This document shows, piece after piece, positions 6,641-15,057 of a stretch of DNA of 19,082 nt (within the stretch, counting starts at the first letter, position 1; each line of letters starts with the position of its first letter). The notes under the pieces are model-generated. The model made no database searches. It was not told where the DNA came from and saw only the letters and a program-made list of their open reading frames with translations. The stretch spans positions 1 to 19,082 of the forward strand of contig CAMOIC010000028.1 of NCBI GenBank assembly GCA_946615965.1, read 5' to 3'. Position numbers and translations under genes: made by a program. The DNA comes from UBA3700 sp002372775. GTDB taxonomy: Bacteria > Bacillota > Clostridia > Christensenellales > UBA3700.

Positions 6641-6670
6641 CTGTTTGAATTTATATAGAAGGAAGAAAAT

Positions 6671-7867
6671 ATGTTATCTTTAGAGAAAATTTATCAAGCA
6701 AAAGAAGTTTTAAAAGACGTGGTTAGAAAGACACTAATCGTTAAAGCTCCTGGCATCACAAAGGATTGTGAATTATATCTAAAGCCAGAATGCTTACAAA
6801 ACACAGGTTCATTTAAGTTACGTGGATCTGGTTATAGAATAGCAATGCTTTCAGATGAAGAAAAGAAACGTGGTGTTATTGCCTGCTCTGCTGGTAACCA
6901 TGCTCAAGGCGTTGCTCTAGCTGCTCAAAAGGCTGGAATTAAAGCTGTAATTTGTCTACCAGATAGCGCTCCAATTTCAAAAGTTGAAGCTACTAAGTCA
7001 TATGGTGCTGAAGTAGTTCTAGTACCAGGCGTATATGACGATGCTTATAGAAAGGCTATTGAACTTAGAGACACTAAGGGTTATACATTCGTTCACCCAT
7101 TTGATGACGAAGATGTAATCGCTGGTCAAGGCACTATTGCCTTAGAAATTTTAGAAGAGCTTGATGATATCGATGCTATTATCGTTCCAATCGGTGGTGG
7201 CGGTCTAATCGCAGGTATCGCATATGCAGTAAAGAAATTAAGACCTTCAATCAAGGTTTATGGTGTACAAGCTGCAGGAGCTCCAAGTATGTATAACTCA
7301 GTTAAGGCAGGAAAGATCAGTTCTTTGGATTCAGTATCTACAATTGCTGATGGTATCGCTGTTAAGACTCCAGGAAATAATACATTTGACTTAATCAGTA
7401 AGTATGTTGACGATATCGCTGTAGTTACAGAAGATGAAATCGCAGCTGCTATCTTAGCATTAATCGAAAAGCAAAAAATGGTTGCAGAAGGTGCTGGTGC
7501 TGTATCAGTTGCTGCTGCAATGTTTAATAAATTCCCTATCAAGGGAAAGAAAGTCGTATCTGTTGTATCAGGTGGTAATATCGACGTTTCAATCTTAAGC
7601 AGAGTAATCGAAAGAGGTCTTCAAAAGTCTGGTAGAAAGACAAGCCTACTAATCGAACTTGTAGATAAGCCAGGACAACTTGAAGAAGTTGCAAGAATTA
7701 TCGCAAGACAAGGTGGCAATGTTACATCAGTTCACCATGAAAGATCTTCAGAAACTGCAAGTATTAACGGATGTTACTTACGTATTTCTGTAGAAACAAG
7801 AAACTACGAACACGTACAACAAATCGTAAACGCCCTAAAGAAAGAAGGGTTCACAATTAAGCAATAA
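6671..7867 (+). CDS. ilvA: Threonine ammonia-lyase (threonine deaminase)
   Basis: The enzyme converts L-threonine to 2-oxobutanoate and ammonia using PLP, the committing step to isoleucine. The 398-residue protein has the PLP lysine K49 in TGSFKLRG, the SAGNHAQGVA loop (about 78-87) and the phosphate-binding glycine loop PIGGGGLIAG (about 172-181). A single C-terminal ACT domain (about 325-398, beginning TSLLIELVDKPGQLEEVARI) follows. This is the roughly 400-residue form with one ACT-like domain, not the 510-residue E. coli IlvA with two. Such short forms can be catabolic or biosynthetic; as first gene of an ilv-leu operon this one is almost surely biosynthetic. The ACT domain suggests amino-acid allostery, probably by isoleucine (inference). 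AAGGAAG precedes the ATG; ridA follows after 15 bases. Confidence 0.95.
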   Translation: MLSLEKIYQAKEVLKDVVRKTLIVKAPGITKDCELYLKPECLQNTGSFKLRGSGYRIAMLSDEEKKRGVIACSAGNHAQGVALAAQKAGIKAVICLPDSAPISKVEATKSYGAEVVLVPGVYDDAYRKAIELRDTKGYTFVHPFDDEDVIAGQGTIALEILEELDDIDAIIVPIGGGGLIAGIAYAVKKLRPSIKVYGVQAAGAPSMYNSVKAGKISSLDSVSTIADGIAVKTPGNNTFDLISKYVDDIAVVTEDEIAAAILALIEKQKMVAEGAGAVSVAAAMFNKFPIKGKKVVSVVSGGNIDVSILSRVIERGLQKSGRKTSLLIELVDKPGQLEEVARIIARQGGNVTSVHHERSSETASINGCYLRISVETRNYEHVQQIVNALKKEGFTIKQ

Positions 7868-7882
7868 TAGGAGAAAAGAAAT

Positions 7883-8257
7883 ATGAAAGAAGTAATTTAC
7901 ACAAAGAATGCACCAGATGCTATCGGACCTTATTCACAAGCAATTACTGTTGGAAATTTAGTTTTCACATCTGGACAAATCGCAATCAACCCTGCTTCTG
8001 GAAATGTTGAAGCAAAAACAATTGAAGAACAAACTGAGCAAGTATGTAAGAATTTATCTAATATTCTCGCTGCTGCTGGAACATCGCTCAATAACGCAGT
8101 AAAAACTGTATGTTTCTTACAAAATATGAGTGACTTCGCAGCTTTCAACGGAATATATGGAAAATATTTCACATCAAAGCCAGCACGTTCATGTGTTGCT
8201 GTTCGTGAATTACCAAAAGGTGTTCTAGTTGAAGTCGAAGTTATAGCTGAAAAATAA
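7883..8257 (+). CDS. ridA: 2-Iminobutanoate/2-iminopropanoate deaminase RidA
   Basis: RidA hydrolyses the reactive enamines/imines that PLP-dependent dehydratases such as IlvA release, protecting other PLP enzymes from damage. The 124-residue protein is full length for the YjgF/YER057c/UK114 family. The N-terminal segment APDAIGPYSQA includes Y17, and the key substrate-carboxylate arginine is R102 in KPARSCVAV, matching R105 of characterised family members. E117 in LVEVEVIA is at the usual glutamate position. AGGAG precedes the ATG. Its place directly after ilvA matches its known substrate, 2-iminobutanoate, and points to coexpression for detoxification. Family members are small cytosolic homotrimers. 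Confidence is high. Confidence 0.95.
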   Translation: MKEVIYTKNAPDAIGPYSQAITVGNLVFTSGQIAINPASGNVEAKTIEEQTEQVCKNLSNILAAAGTSLNNAVKTVCFLQNMSDFAAFNGIYGKYFTSKPARSCVAVRELPKGVLVEVEVIAEK

Positions 8258-8288
8258 CAATAACGACAAAACTAGGAGATAAAAAATA

Positions 8289-9953
8289 ATGATGGATTTT
8301 AATAAATATAACGTTGGTTACTATATGCCACCTAAGGTCACATATGACTGGGTAAAAAAGGACCACATAGAAAAGGCACCACAATGGTGTTCAGTAGATT
8401 TGAGAGACGGTAACCAAGCTTTGGTTATCCCAATGAGTTTGGAAGAAAAGATGGAATTCTACAAAATGTTGTTAAAAGTAGGATTCAAAGAAATCGAAGT
8501 TGGCTTCCCTGCTGCTTCAGAAACAGAATTCACATTCTTGCGTACACTTATTGACAACAAGATGATTCCAGATGATGTTTCTGTTCAAGTTCTAACTCAA
8601 TGTCGTGAACACATTATTAGACGTACTTTTGATGCTTGTAAAGGTGCACCAAGTGCAATCATTCACTTCTACAATTCTGTAAGTGTTGCACAAAGAGAAC
8701 AAGTATTTAGAAAATCTAAGGAAGAAATTAAGAAAATCGCAGTTGATGGAGCTAAACTTGTAAAACAATTAGCATCTGAATACGAAGGCAACTTCAGATT
8801 CGAATATTCACCAGAAAGCTTTACTGGTACAGAACCTGAATATGCACTTGAGGTATGTAATGCAGTTCTAGATGTTTTGGAGCCAGGTCCAGATAACAAC
8901 GTAATTATCAACTTACCAGTAACAGTAGAAATGAGCTCACCTCACGTTGTTGCTTCTCAAGTTGAATACATGCATAAGAACTTAAAGTATCGTGAATATG
9001 TAACAATTTCTCTACACCCACATAACGACAGAGGAACTGGCGTTGCTGATGCCGAACTTGGCGTTTTAGCTGGTGCAGATAGAGTTGAAGGCACATTATT
9101 TGGTAACGGAGAAAGAACTGGTAACGTAGATATCGTTACACTTGCTATGAATATGTATTCTCATGGCGTAGATCCAAAGTTAGATTTCTCAAATATGCCA
9201 AGCCTTGTTTCTACATATGAAAACTGCACAAGAATGCACGTTCATGAACGTTCTCCATATGCAGGATCACTTGTATTTGCTGCATTCTCTGGTTCACACC
9301 AAGATGCCATTGCAAAGGGTATGCACTATAGAAAGGAAAGAGGTTTATATCAATGGAATGTTCCATATATTCCTATTGATCCAACAGATATCAGTAGAAC
9401 TTATGATGCTGACGTTATCCGTGTTAATTCACAAAGTGGTAAAGGTGGCATAGGTTACTTACTAGAACAATCTTATGGATTTATCTTACCTCCACAAATG
9501 AGAGAACATTTAAGTTATCTATGTAAGAGTATCTCTGACCATGAACATAAGGAATTAAAAGTTTCTGAAGTATTCGAAATCTTCAAGAACGCATACTTCG
9601 ATAAGCATGATCCAATCAGCGTCGAAGATACACACTTCCACCAAAAGGACGATGGCGTAAATGCAGATATTACTTATGTAAATAAGTCAAACGATATCAA
9701 GAGAAAGTTAAATGTTGACGGTAATGGTTCTCTAGACGTTATTTCTAATGGTCTAAAGCAATTTACAGGTAAGACATATAAACTAAAAGTTTATACAGAA
9801 CACAGCATGCAAAACAGTGGTTCAGGTTCATCAGCTGTTGCTTACATCGGACTTGAATGGCCAGATGGACATATGAGCTGGGGCGCTGGTATGAATACAG
9901 ATATTATTAGAGCTTCTGCTGAAGCTTTATTAAGCGCATTCAACAATAAATAG
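8289..9953 (+). CDS. leuA: 2-Isopropylmalate synthase
   Basis: The enzyme condenses 2-oxoisovalerate with acetyl-CoA to give 2-isopropylmalate, the first step specific to leucine. The 554-residue protein belongs to the longer LeuA2-type (Corynebacterium/Mycobacterium-like) class, recognisable from the start YNVGYYMPPKVTYDWV. The TIM barrel carries the R39-D40 pair in SVDLRDGNQAL, and H243 and H245 of SLHPHNDRGTG are metal ligands. The glycine-rich segment GNGERTGN follows. The C-terminal part (about 430-554), with GSGSSAVAYIGLEWPDGHMSWGAG in pieces, is the allosteric leucine-binding domain, so feedback inhibition by leucine is expected. AGGAG lies upstream. Two ATGs are adjacent (8289 and 8292); I kept the first, which has the better spacing. 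Confidence 0.95.
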   Translation: MMDFNKYNVGYYMPPKVTYDWVKKDHIEKAPQWCSVDLRDGNQALVIPMSLEEKMEFYKMLLKVGFKEIEVGFPAASETEFTFLRTLIDNKMIPDDVSVQVLTQCREHIIRRTFDACKGAPSAIIHFYNSVSVAQREQVFRKSKEEIKKIAVDGAKLVKQLASEYEGNFRFEYSPESFTGTEPEYALEVCNAVLDVLEPGPDNNVIINLPVTVEMSSPHVVASQVEYMHKNLKYREYVTISLHPHNDRGTGVADAELGVLAGADRVEGTLFGNGERTGNVDIVTLAMNMYSHGVDPKLDFSNMPSLVSTYENCTRMHVHERSPYAGSLVFAAFSGSHQDAIAKGMHYRKERGLYQWNVPYIPIDPTDISRTYDADVIRVNSQSGKGGIGYLLEQSYGFILPPQMREHLSYLCKSISDHEHKELKVSEVFEIFKNAYFDKHDPISVEDTHFHQKDDGVNADITYVNKSNDIKRKLNVDGNGSLDVISNGLKQFTGKTYKLKVYTEHSMQNSGSGSSAVAYIGLEWPDGHMSWGAGMNTDIIRASAEALLSAFNNK

Positions 9954-9964
9954 GAGATTGACTT

Positions 9965-11224
9965 ATGGGAATGACAATGACTCAAAAAATCTTAGCAGCC
10001 CATGCAGGATTAGATAAAGTTGAAGCTGGACAATTAATCAACGCTAAGTTAGATATTGTTCTTGGTAACGACATCACTACACCAGTTGCTGTTAATGAAT
10101 TTAGAAAAGCCGGATTCGATAAGGTTTTCGATAAAGACAAAGTTGCTATCGTTCTAGATCACTTTGTTCCAAATAAAGATATTAAGGCAGCACAACAATC
10201 TAAGACTTGTAGAGAGTTTGCTTGCGAACACTGCGTTAGCCACTTCTATGATGTTGGCAAAATGGGTATTGAACATGCTTTACTTCCAGAACAAGGCGTA
10301 GTTACAGCTGGTGATTGTATTATCGGCGCAGATAGCCACACATGTACATACGGAGCACTTGGTGCTTTCTCAACAGGCGTTGGTTCAACAGATATGGCTG
10401 CTGGTATGGCAACAGGTATGGCTTGGTTCAAAGTTCCAAGCGCTATTAAGTTCAACTTAACAGGAAAACTTAAGTCAAATTGCTCAGGAAAGGATGTTAT
10501 CCTTTACATCATCGGAAAGATTGGTGTTGATGGCGCTTTATATCGTTCAATGGAATTCACAGGCGAAGGCGTTAAGACATTATCTATGGATGATAGATTA
10601 TGTATTTGTAACATGGCTATTGAAGCTGGTGCTAAGAATGGTATCTTCCCTGTTGATGAAGTTACTATGAAGTACATGGAAGGAAGAACAGAAAGAAAGC
10701 CTGTTATCTTCACAGCTGATGAAGATGCAAAATACGATGAAGTTTATGATATTGATTTATCTACACTTGTTCCAATCGTTGCTTGCCCACATCTTCCAGA
10801 AAACACAAAGCCTGCTTCAGAATTAACAGATATCAAGATTGACCAAGTAGTTATCGGTAGCTGCACAAATGGTCGTATCGAAGATATGGAAGCTGCTTAC
10901 AAGGTATTAAATGGTAAGCATATTGCAGAAGGAATTAGATGTATTATCATTCCTGCTACAATGCAAATTTATAAAGAATGTATCAATAGAGGTTACATCA
11001 CTGCTTTCATCGATGCTGGTGCTGTTGTATCTACTCCAACATGTGGACCATGTCTTGGTGGATATATGGGTATCTTAGCAGAAGGCGAAAGATGTATCGC
11101 TACAACAAATAGAAACTTCGTTGGCCGTATGGGTCACGTAAAGAGCGAAGTATATCTAGCAAGTCCAATTACAGCTGCAACATCAGCATTAACTGGATAT
11201 ATCACTTCACCAAAGGAGGCTTAG
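9965..11224 (+). CDS. leuC: 3-Isopropylmalate dehydratase, large subunit
   Basis: With LeuD this subunit isomerises 2-isopropylmalate to 3-isopropylmalate. The 419-residue protein is the shorter LeuC type found in archaea and many clostridia, not the 466-residue enterobacterial type. Three cysteines that hold the [4Fe-4S] cluster are at C300 (IGSCTNGR), C360 and C363 (TPTCGPCLGG). DSHTCTYGALGAFSTGVGSTD (in pieces, from about 123) is the conserved aconitase-family segment. The cluster should be oxygen sensitive, which fits an anaerobe. GGAG precedes the ATG. The 3' end contains the perfect AGGAGG for leuD, so the two subunits are made in step. Confidence 0.95.
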   Translation: MGMTMTQKILAAHAGLDKVEAGQLINAKLDIVLGNDITTPVAVNEFRKAGFDKVFDKDKVAIVLDHFVPNKDIKAAQQSKTCREFACEHCVSHFYDVGKMGIEHALLPEQGVVTAGDCIIGADSHTCTYGALGAFSTGVGSTDMAAGMATGMAWFKVPSAIKFNLTGKLKSNCSGKDVILYIIGKIGVDGALYRSMEFTGEGVKTLSMDDRLCICNMAIEAGAKNGIFPVDEVTMKYMEGRTERKPVIFTADEDAKYDEVYDIDLSTLVPIVACPHLPENTKPASELTDIKIDQVVIGSCTNGRIEDMEAAYKVLNGKHIAEGIRCIIIPATMQIYKECINRGYITAFIDAGAVVSTPTCGPCLGGYMGILAEGERCIATTNRNFVGRMGHVKSEVYLASPITAATSALTGYITSPKEA

Positions 11225-11225
11225 T

Positions 11226-11708
11226 ATGAATACAGAAGGAAAAGTTTTTAAATACCCAGATAACGTTGATACAGACGTAATCATCCCTGCAAGATACTTA
11301 AATACTCCAAATGCTCAAGAGCTTGCTCTTCACTGCATGGAAGATATTGATACAGAATTCGTTAAGAAGGTACAACCTGGTGACGTTATGGTTGCTGGTT
11401 GGAACTTTGGATGTGGATCATCAAGAGAACATGCTCCACTTGTAATTAAGACTTGCAAAACTGGCTGCGTAATCGCAAAGAGCTTTGCTCGTATCTTCTA
11501 TAGAAATGCAATCAACATCGGACTTCCTATCGTTGAATGTGAACAAGCTGCTGAAGAAATTCAAGCTGGCGATGATGTTTCTGTAGATTTTGATACAGGT
11601 GTTATTACAGATAAAACAACAGGAAAAACATATCAAGCACAACCATTCCCTCCATTTATTCAAAACATAATAAACAAGGGTGGTTTACTTGCATCTTTAA
11701 AGAAATAG
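11226..11708 (+). CDS. leuD: 3-Isopropylmalate dehydratase, small subunit
   Basis: This is the swivel-domain partner of LeuC. The 160-residue protein is the short LeuD form that goes with the 419-residue LeuC. It shows DNVDTDVIIPARYL near the N-terminus (12-25) and the substrate-binding NFGCGSSREHAP (60-71), then KSFARIFYRNAINIGLP, all diagnostic of the family. The start is one base past the leuC stop codon, and its AGGAGG ribosome binding site lies inside leuC. The two proteins form a heterodimer, so this tight spacing makes sense. Confidence 0.95.
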   Translation: MNTEGKVFKYPDNVDTDVIIPARYLNTPNAQELALHCMEDIDTEFVKKVQPGDVMVAGWNFGCGSSREHAPLVIKTCKTGCVIAKSFARIFYRNAINIGLPIVECEQAAEEIQAGDDVSVDFDTGVITDKTTGKTYQAQPFPPFIQNIINKGGLLASLKK

Positions 11709-11717
11709 AGGTAGACA

Positions 11718-12803
11718 ATGCAAAAGAAAATCGCAGTTATTCGTGGTGATGGTATTGGTCCAGAAATCGTTAATGAAGCTTTAAAAGTTTTAGACGTTAT
11801 TGCTAAAAAGTATGGCCATACATTCACATATGATGATGTTGATATGGGTGGAAACGCAATAGATAAATGGGGTGAACCACTTCCTCAAGCTATGCTTGAT
11901 AAGTGCGTAAACTCAGATTCAGTTTTACTTGGTGCCGTTGGTGGCCCTAAGTGGAATTCAGTTCCTGGAGATAAGAGACCAGAAAAAGGCCTACTTAAAT
12001 TAAGAGCTGGTATGGGTGTTTATTCAAACAACCGCCCTGCTAAGATTTGGCCACAACTTGCTGATGCATCTCCTCTAAAGCCTGAAATCGTAGAAAAAGG
12101 TATCGATTTTATTATCGTAAGAGAATTAATCGGTGGTGTTTACTTCGGTAAACACGAAACAAATGTTGTTAACGGAGAAAAAGTTGCAACAGATATTATG
12201 AACTACTCTGAAAGCGAAATCGAAAGAATTGGTAGAATTGGGTTCGAAACAGCTCAAAAGAGAAATCATAAATTATGCTCTGTTGAAAAGAGTAACGTTT
12301 TAGATACATCTAGACTTTGGAATGCTACTATGCATAGACTTGCAAAGGAATATCCAGATGTAGAATTAACAGATATGCTTGTAGATAACTGTGCAATGCA
12401 AATCGTTAAGAACCCTGCTCAATTCGACGTTATCGTAACAGAAAATATGTTCGGCGACATTCTATCTGATGAAGCTTCAATGATTACTGGTTCAATCGGT
12501 ATGATTCCATCTTCATCATTAGGAAAAACATCTTGTGGTTTATATGAACCAATCCATGGTTCAGCTCCAGATATCGCAGGACAAGACATCGCTAACCCTA
12601 TTGGAACAATCTTATCTGCAGCTATGATGCTTCGTTATAGCTTTGATATGGCAAAAGAAGCAGACGATATTGAAAACGCTGTTTCTAAGGTTCTTGACAA
12701 AGGTTACAGATGTGGAGATATTATGCCAGCTCATAATGCAGACAAGTGCACTAAGGTTGGATGCTCAAAAATGGGCGAATTAATAAGACAAGAATTAATA
12801 TAA
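11718..12803 (+). CDS. leuB: 3-Isopropylmalate dehydrogenase
   Basis: LeuB oxidises and decarboxylates 3-isopropylmalate to 4-methyl-2-oxopentanoate with NAD+. The 361-residue protein starts with KIAVIRGDGIGPEI. Substrate-binding arginines are in place (R96, R106, R135), as are Y142, K191 in VEKSNVL, and the metal-binding aspartates D223, D247 and D251. The signature TENMFGDILSDEASMITGS spans 241-259. The motif that usually reads ANLRP is SNNRP here (103-107); the arginine is kept, so activity is expected. Homoisocitrate and tartrate dehydrogenases are relatives, but the leu operon position settles the assignment. It ends 14 bases before ilvB. Confidence 0.95.
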   Translation: MQKKIAVIRGDGIGPEIVNEALKVLDVIAKKYGHTFTYDDVDMGGNAIDKWGEPLPQAMLDKCVNSDSVLLGAVGGPKWNSVPGDKRPEKGLLKLRAGMGVYSNNRPAKIWPQLADASPLKPEIVEKGIDFIIVRELIGGVYFGKHETNVVNGEKVATDIMNYSESEIERIGRIGFETAQKRNHKLCSVEKSNVLDTSRLWNATMHRLAKEYPDVELTDMLVDNCAMQIVKNPAQFDVIVTENMFGDILSDEASMITGSIGMIPSSSLGKTSCGLYEPIHGSAPDIAGQDIANPIGTILSAAMMLRYSFDMAKEADDIENAVSKVLDKGYRCGDIMPAHNADKCTKVGCSKMGELIRQELI

Positions 12804-12817
12804 GGAAATATAGAGAA

Positions 12818-14485
12818 ATGAAATTATCAGGATCAGACATTTTAGTAAAGACCCTAATTGAACAGGGCGTTGATGTAGTCTTTGGTTACCCTGGTGGACA
12901 AGTAATTAACATTTACGATTCACTATATAAATACCAAGATGAAATTCAACACGTTTTAACTGCTCACGAACAAGGCGCTGCACACGCTGCCGATGGCTAT
13001 GCTCGTGCAACAGGAAGAGTTGGCGTAGTAATCGCAACTTCAGGACCAGGAGCTACTAACCTAGTTACAGGTATTGCAACAGCTTATCTAGATTCAGTCC
13101 CACTAGTCGCTATTACAGGTAACGTTAGAACTGATCAAATCGGTACAGATGCGTTCCAAGAAATAGATATCGCTGGTATTACACTACCAATAACAAAACA
13201 TAACTACGTAGTAGATTCTGTAGAAGAATTAGCTGACACTATTAGAGAAGCCTTCAAAATTGCTTCTTCTGGTCGTCCAGGTCCAGTACTTGTAGATATT
13301 CCTAAGGATATCCAAGTTGCTAAATTCGATTATGTTGAACAACCTAAGATTACTAAGGATGCTAAATCAGCAGCATCTGATGCAGAAATCGCTAAGGCTG
13401 CAGAAATCATAAACGAAGCAGAAAGACCTTTCGTATATGTTGGTGGTGGTGTTTTAACATCTGAAGCAACAAACGAGGCTATTGCACTTGCAGATACAAT
13501 CGATGCTCCTATCGGATGCTCATTTATGGGTATCTCTGCAATTCCTACAGATCACCCAAGATACTTAGGAATGCAAGGTATGCATGGACACTTTGCATCA
13601 TCTCAATCAATGCACCACGCTGATGTTATCATCGCACTAGGCGCTAGATTCAATGATCGTGTTACAGGTAATCGTGCTAAGTTCGCAAAGAAGTCAAAGA
13701 TTATTCATATCGATATAGATAAAGCCGAAATTGGAAAGATGGGTTCAATGGTAAATGGTGTTAACGGAGATATTAAGTTAACTCTTGAAAAATTAATCCC
13801 TCTTCTAAAGAAGACAACAAAGCCAGAATGGCAAAAGCAAGTAGACGAATTTAAGGTTAAGGAAGCTGCAAGAGATGACCATAGAACAACTCTAGGTCCT
13901 AAGATGGCTATCTCAACATTAAATAAGTACTTATCTCCAAACACTCCTATCGCTACAGACGTTGGACAACACCAAATGTGGGCTGCTCAATATGCTGACT
14001 TTAAGACACCAAGAAGATTTATCTCAAGCGGTGGTCTTGGAACAATGGGATATGGTATGGGTGGTGCCATTGGTGCTTACTTTGGAACAAAAGAACATAC
14101 AGTTCTTGTTACAGGTGATGGTAGCTTTGGTATGTGCTTAAATGAACTTGCAACAGCAGTTACAAATAACGTGCCACTTGTTATCTTACTTCTAAACAAT
14201 GGCGTTTTAGGTATGGTTCGTCAATGGCAAACATTATTCTTTGATAAGCACTACTCTAACACTGTATTAGATAGAAAAACAGATTTCGTTGCCCTAACAA
14301 AAGCTTTTGGTGGCGATGCTGCAAGAGTAGATACTGTTGAAGAATTAGATAAGGCTTTAGAAAAAGCATTCTCAACAAATGGCGTATTCTTAATTGATTG
14401 CGCAATTAACAAGGACGAATTCGTTCTACCAATGCTTCCTCCAGGTGGCTCAATGGACGATATAATCGTAAAGGTAGGTGACTAA
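12818..14485 (+). CDS. ilvB: Acetolactate synthase, large (catalytic) subunit
   Basis: The enzyme makes acetolactate from two pyruvates, or acetohydroxybutyrate from pyruvate and 2-oxobutanoate, using ThDP, FAD and Mg. I chose the ATG at 12818 (555 residues), since it lies after leuB with an AAGGAA/AGAGAA purine tract, whereas an upstream in-frame ATG at 12761 lies within leuB and would add a non-homologous tail. The catalytic glutamate is E51 in AHEQGAAHAADGYARA. The ThDP/Mg motif begins GDGSF (433-437) and continues to NNGVLGMVRQWQ (460-471). The tryptophan in RQWQ is at the well-known herbicide-contact position. The FAD-binding middle domain includes RFNDRVTGN. The regulatory subunit follows one base later. 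Confidence 0.95.
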   Translation: MKLSGSDILVKTLIEQGVDVVFGYPGGQVINIYDSLYKYQDEIQHVLTAHEQGAAHAADGYARATGRVGVVIATSGPGATNLVTGIATAYLDSVPLVAITGNVRTDQIGTDAFQEIDIAGITLPITKHNYVVDSVEELADTIREAFKIASSGRPGPVLVDIPKDIQVAKFDYVEQPKITKDAKSAASDAEIAKAAEIINEAERPFVYVGGGVLTSEATNEAIALADTIDAPIGCSFMGISAIPTDHPRYLGMQGMHGHFASSQSMHHADVIIALGARFNDRVTGNRAKFAKKSKIIHIDIDKAEIGKMGSMVNGVNGDIKLTLEKLIPLLKKTTKPEWQKQVDEFKVKEAARDDHRTTLGPKMAISTLNKYLSPNTPIATDVGQHQMWAAQYADFKTPRRFISSGGLGTMGYGMGGAIGAYFGTKEHTVLVTGDGSFGMCLNELATAVTNNVPLVILLLNNGVLGMVRQWQTLFFDKHYSNTVLDRKTDFVALTKAFGGDAARVDTVEELDKALEKAFSTNGVFLIDCAINKDEFVLPMLPPGGSMDDIIVKVGD

Positions 14486-14486
14486 T

Positions 14487-14984
14487 ATGACAAAGTTTAA
14501 TATCGCAGTATTAGTAAGAGATAAAGCCGGTGTTCTTAACAGAGTTACAAGTATGTTCAGACGTAGAAGATTCAACATTGACTCTTTAACAGTTAGTGAA
14601 ACAGAAACAGACAAGTATTCAAGAATTACTGTTACTTTCTCTGGTGAAGAAAACACAAAGGATCAATTAGTTGCTCAACTATACAAATTACCAGACGTAG
14701 TAAAGATTAAGGAATTCAAACCAGATGAATCTGTAAGTTGTGAACTTCTATTAATCAAAATGAAAAACGATGCAGCATCTAGAGATGATATCTCTGCAGC
14801 TGCTACAGCATTCAAGGCTAAGACAGTCAACTACACCAAAGATGCAATCATCTTAAAGGTTACTGGCGAGAGCAAAAAGATTGATGAATTCATCAAACTT
14901 ATGAGAGATTATAACATCCTAGAAATCTGTAGAACTGGTGTAGTTTCTCTTGAAGTTGGTGGCGAAACAATCACAAAAGAATAA
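14487..14984 (+). CDS. ilvN: Acetolactate synthase, small (regulatory) subunit
   Basis: This subunit activates the large subunit and confers feedback inhibition by valine. The 165-residue protein begins with an ACT domain (about 3-75): FNIAVLVRDKAGVLNRVTSM, then FNIDSLTVSETE. The AGVLNRV and FNIDSL segments carry the glycine and asparagine that usually form the valine site, so valine sensitivity is likely. The C-terminal ALS_ss_C domain (about 80-160) is present. I prefer the ATG at 14487, one base past the ilvB stop codon and preceded by AGGTAGGTG; a GTG at 14478, overlapping ilvB, is an alternative. The gene symbol ilvH is used in many genomes for the same protein. Confidence 0.93.
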   Translation: MTKFNIAVLVRDKAGVLNRVTSMFRRRRFNIDSLTVSETETDKYSRITVTFSGEENTKDQLVAQLYKLPDVVKIKEFKPDESVSCELLLIKMKNDAASRDDISAAATAFKAKTVNYTKDAIILKVTGESKKIDEFIKLMRDYNILEICRTGVVSLEVGGETITKE

Positions 14985-15057
14985 AAATAAAACTAAACAA
15001 AATATATTAGATGCGTTAAAATAAAAATAATATTTAAATTTAAAGGAGATTTAAAAT

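Larger units (their letters stand above)
6356..6670. other. Divergent regulatory region between fruR and ilvA
   Basis: These 315 bases separate two divergent operons. From left to right they hold the fruR ribosome binding site and promoter, the operator-like repeats, and a locally GC-richer patch (about 6494-6530) flanked by a 7-base inverted repeat, ATTTTGC (6501-6507) and GCAAAAT (6556-6562). The candidate ilvA promoter, an imperfect palindrome at 6619-6640 and the ilvA ribosome binding site follow. I see no T-box sequence, no terminator/antiterminator pair, no convincing leader peptide and no coding region. Confidence 0.7.

Noticed and set aside
6636..6683. Short frame (15 codons) with Leu and Ile codons before ilvA, possibly a leader peptide
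   Set aside because: No ribosome binding site precedes its ATG, it overlaps the ilvA start in another frame, it has no run of Leu/Ile/Val codons, and no terminator/antiterminator follows.
9205..9453. Plus-strand open frame within leuA in another frame
   Set aside because: It lies wholly inside a conserved LeuA region, has no ribosome binding site, and resembles no protein.
12761..12817. Upstream in-frame ATG extending IlvB by 19 residues
   Set aside because: It lies inside leuB, the added tail is basic and unlike AHAS starts, and the ATG at 12818 gives the normal family length.
14985..15057. Possible terminator or regulatory element in the ilvN-ilvC gap
   Set aside because: The 73 bases are AT-rich without a stable GC-containing hairpin or U-tract; only the ilvC ribosome binding site is evident.
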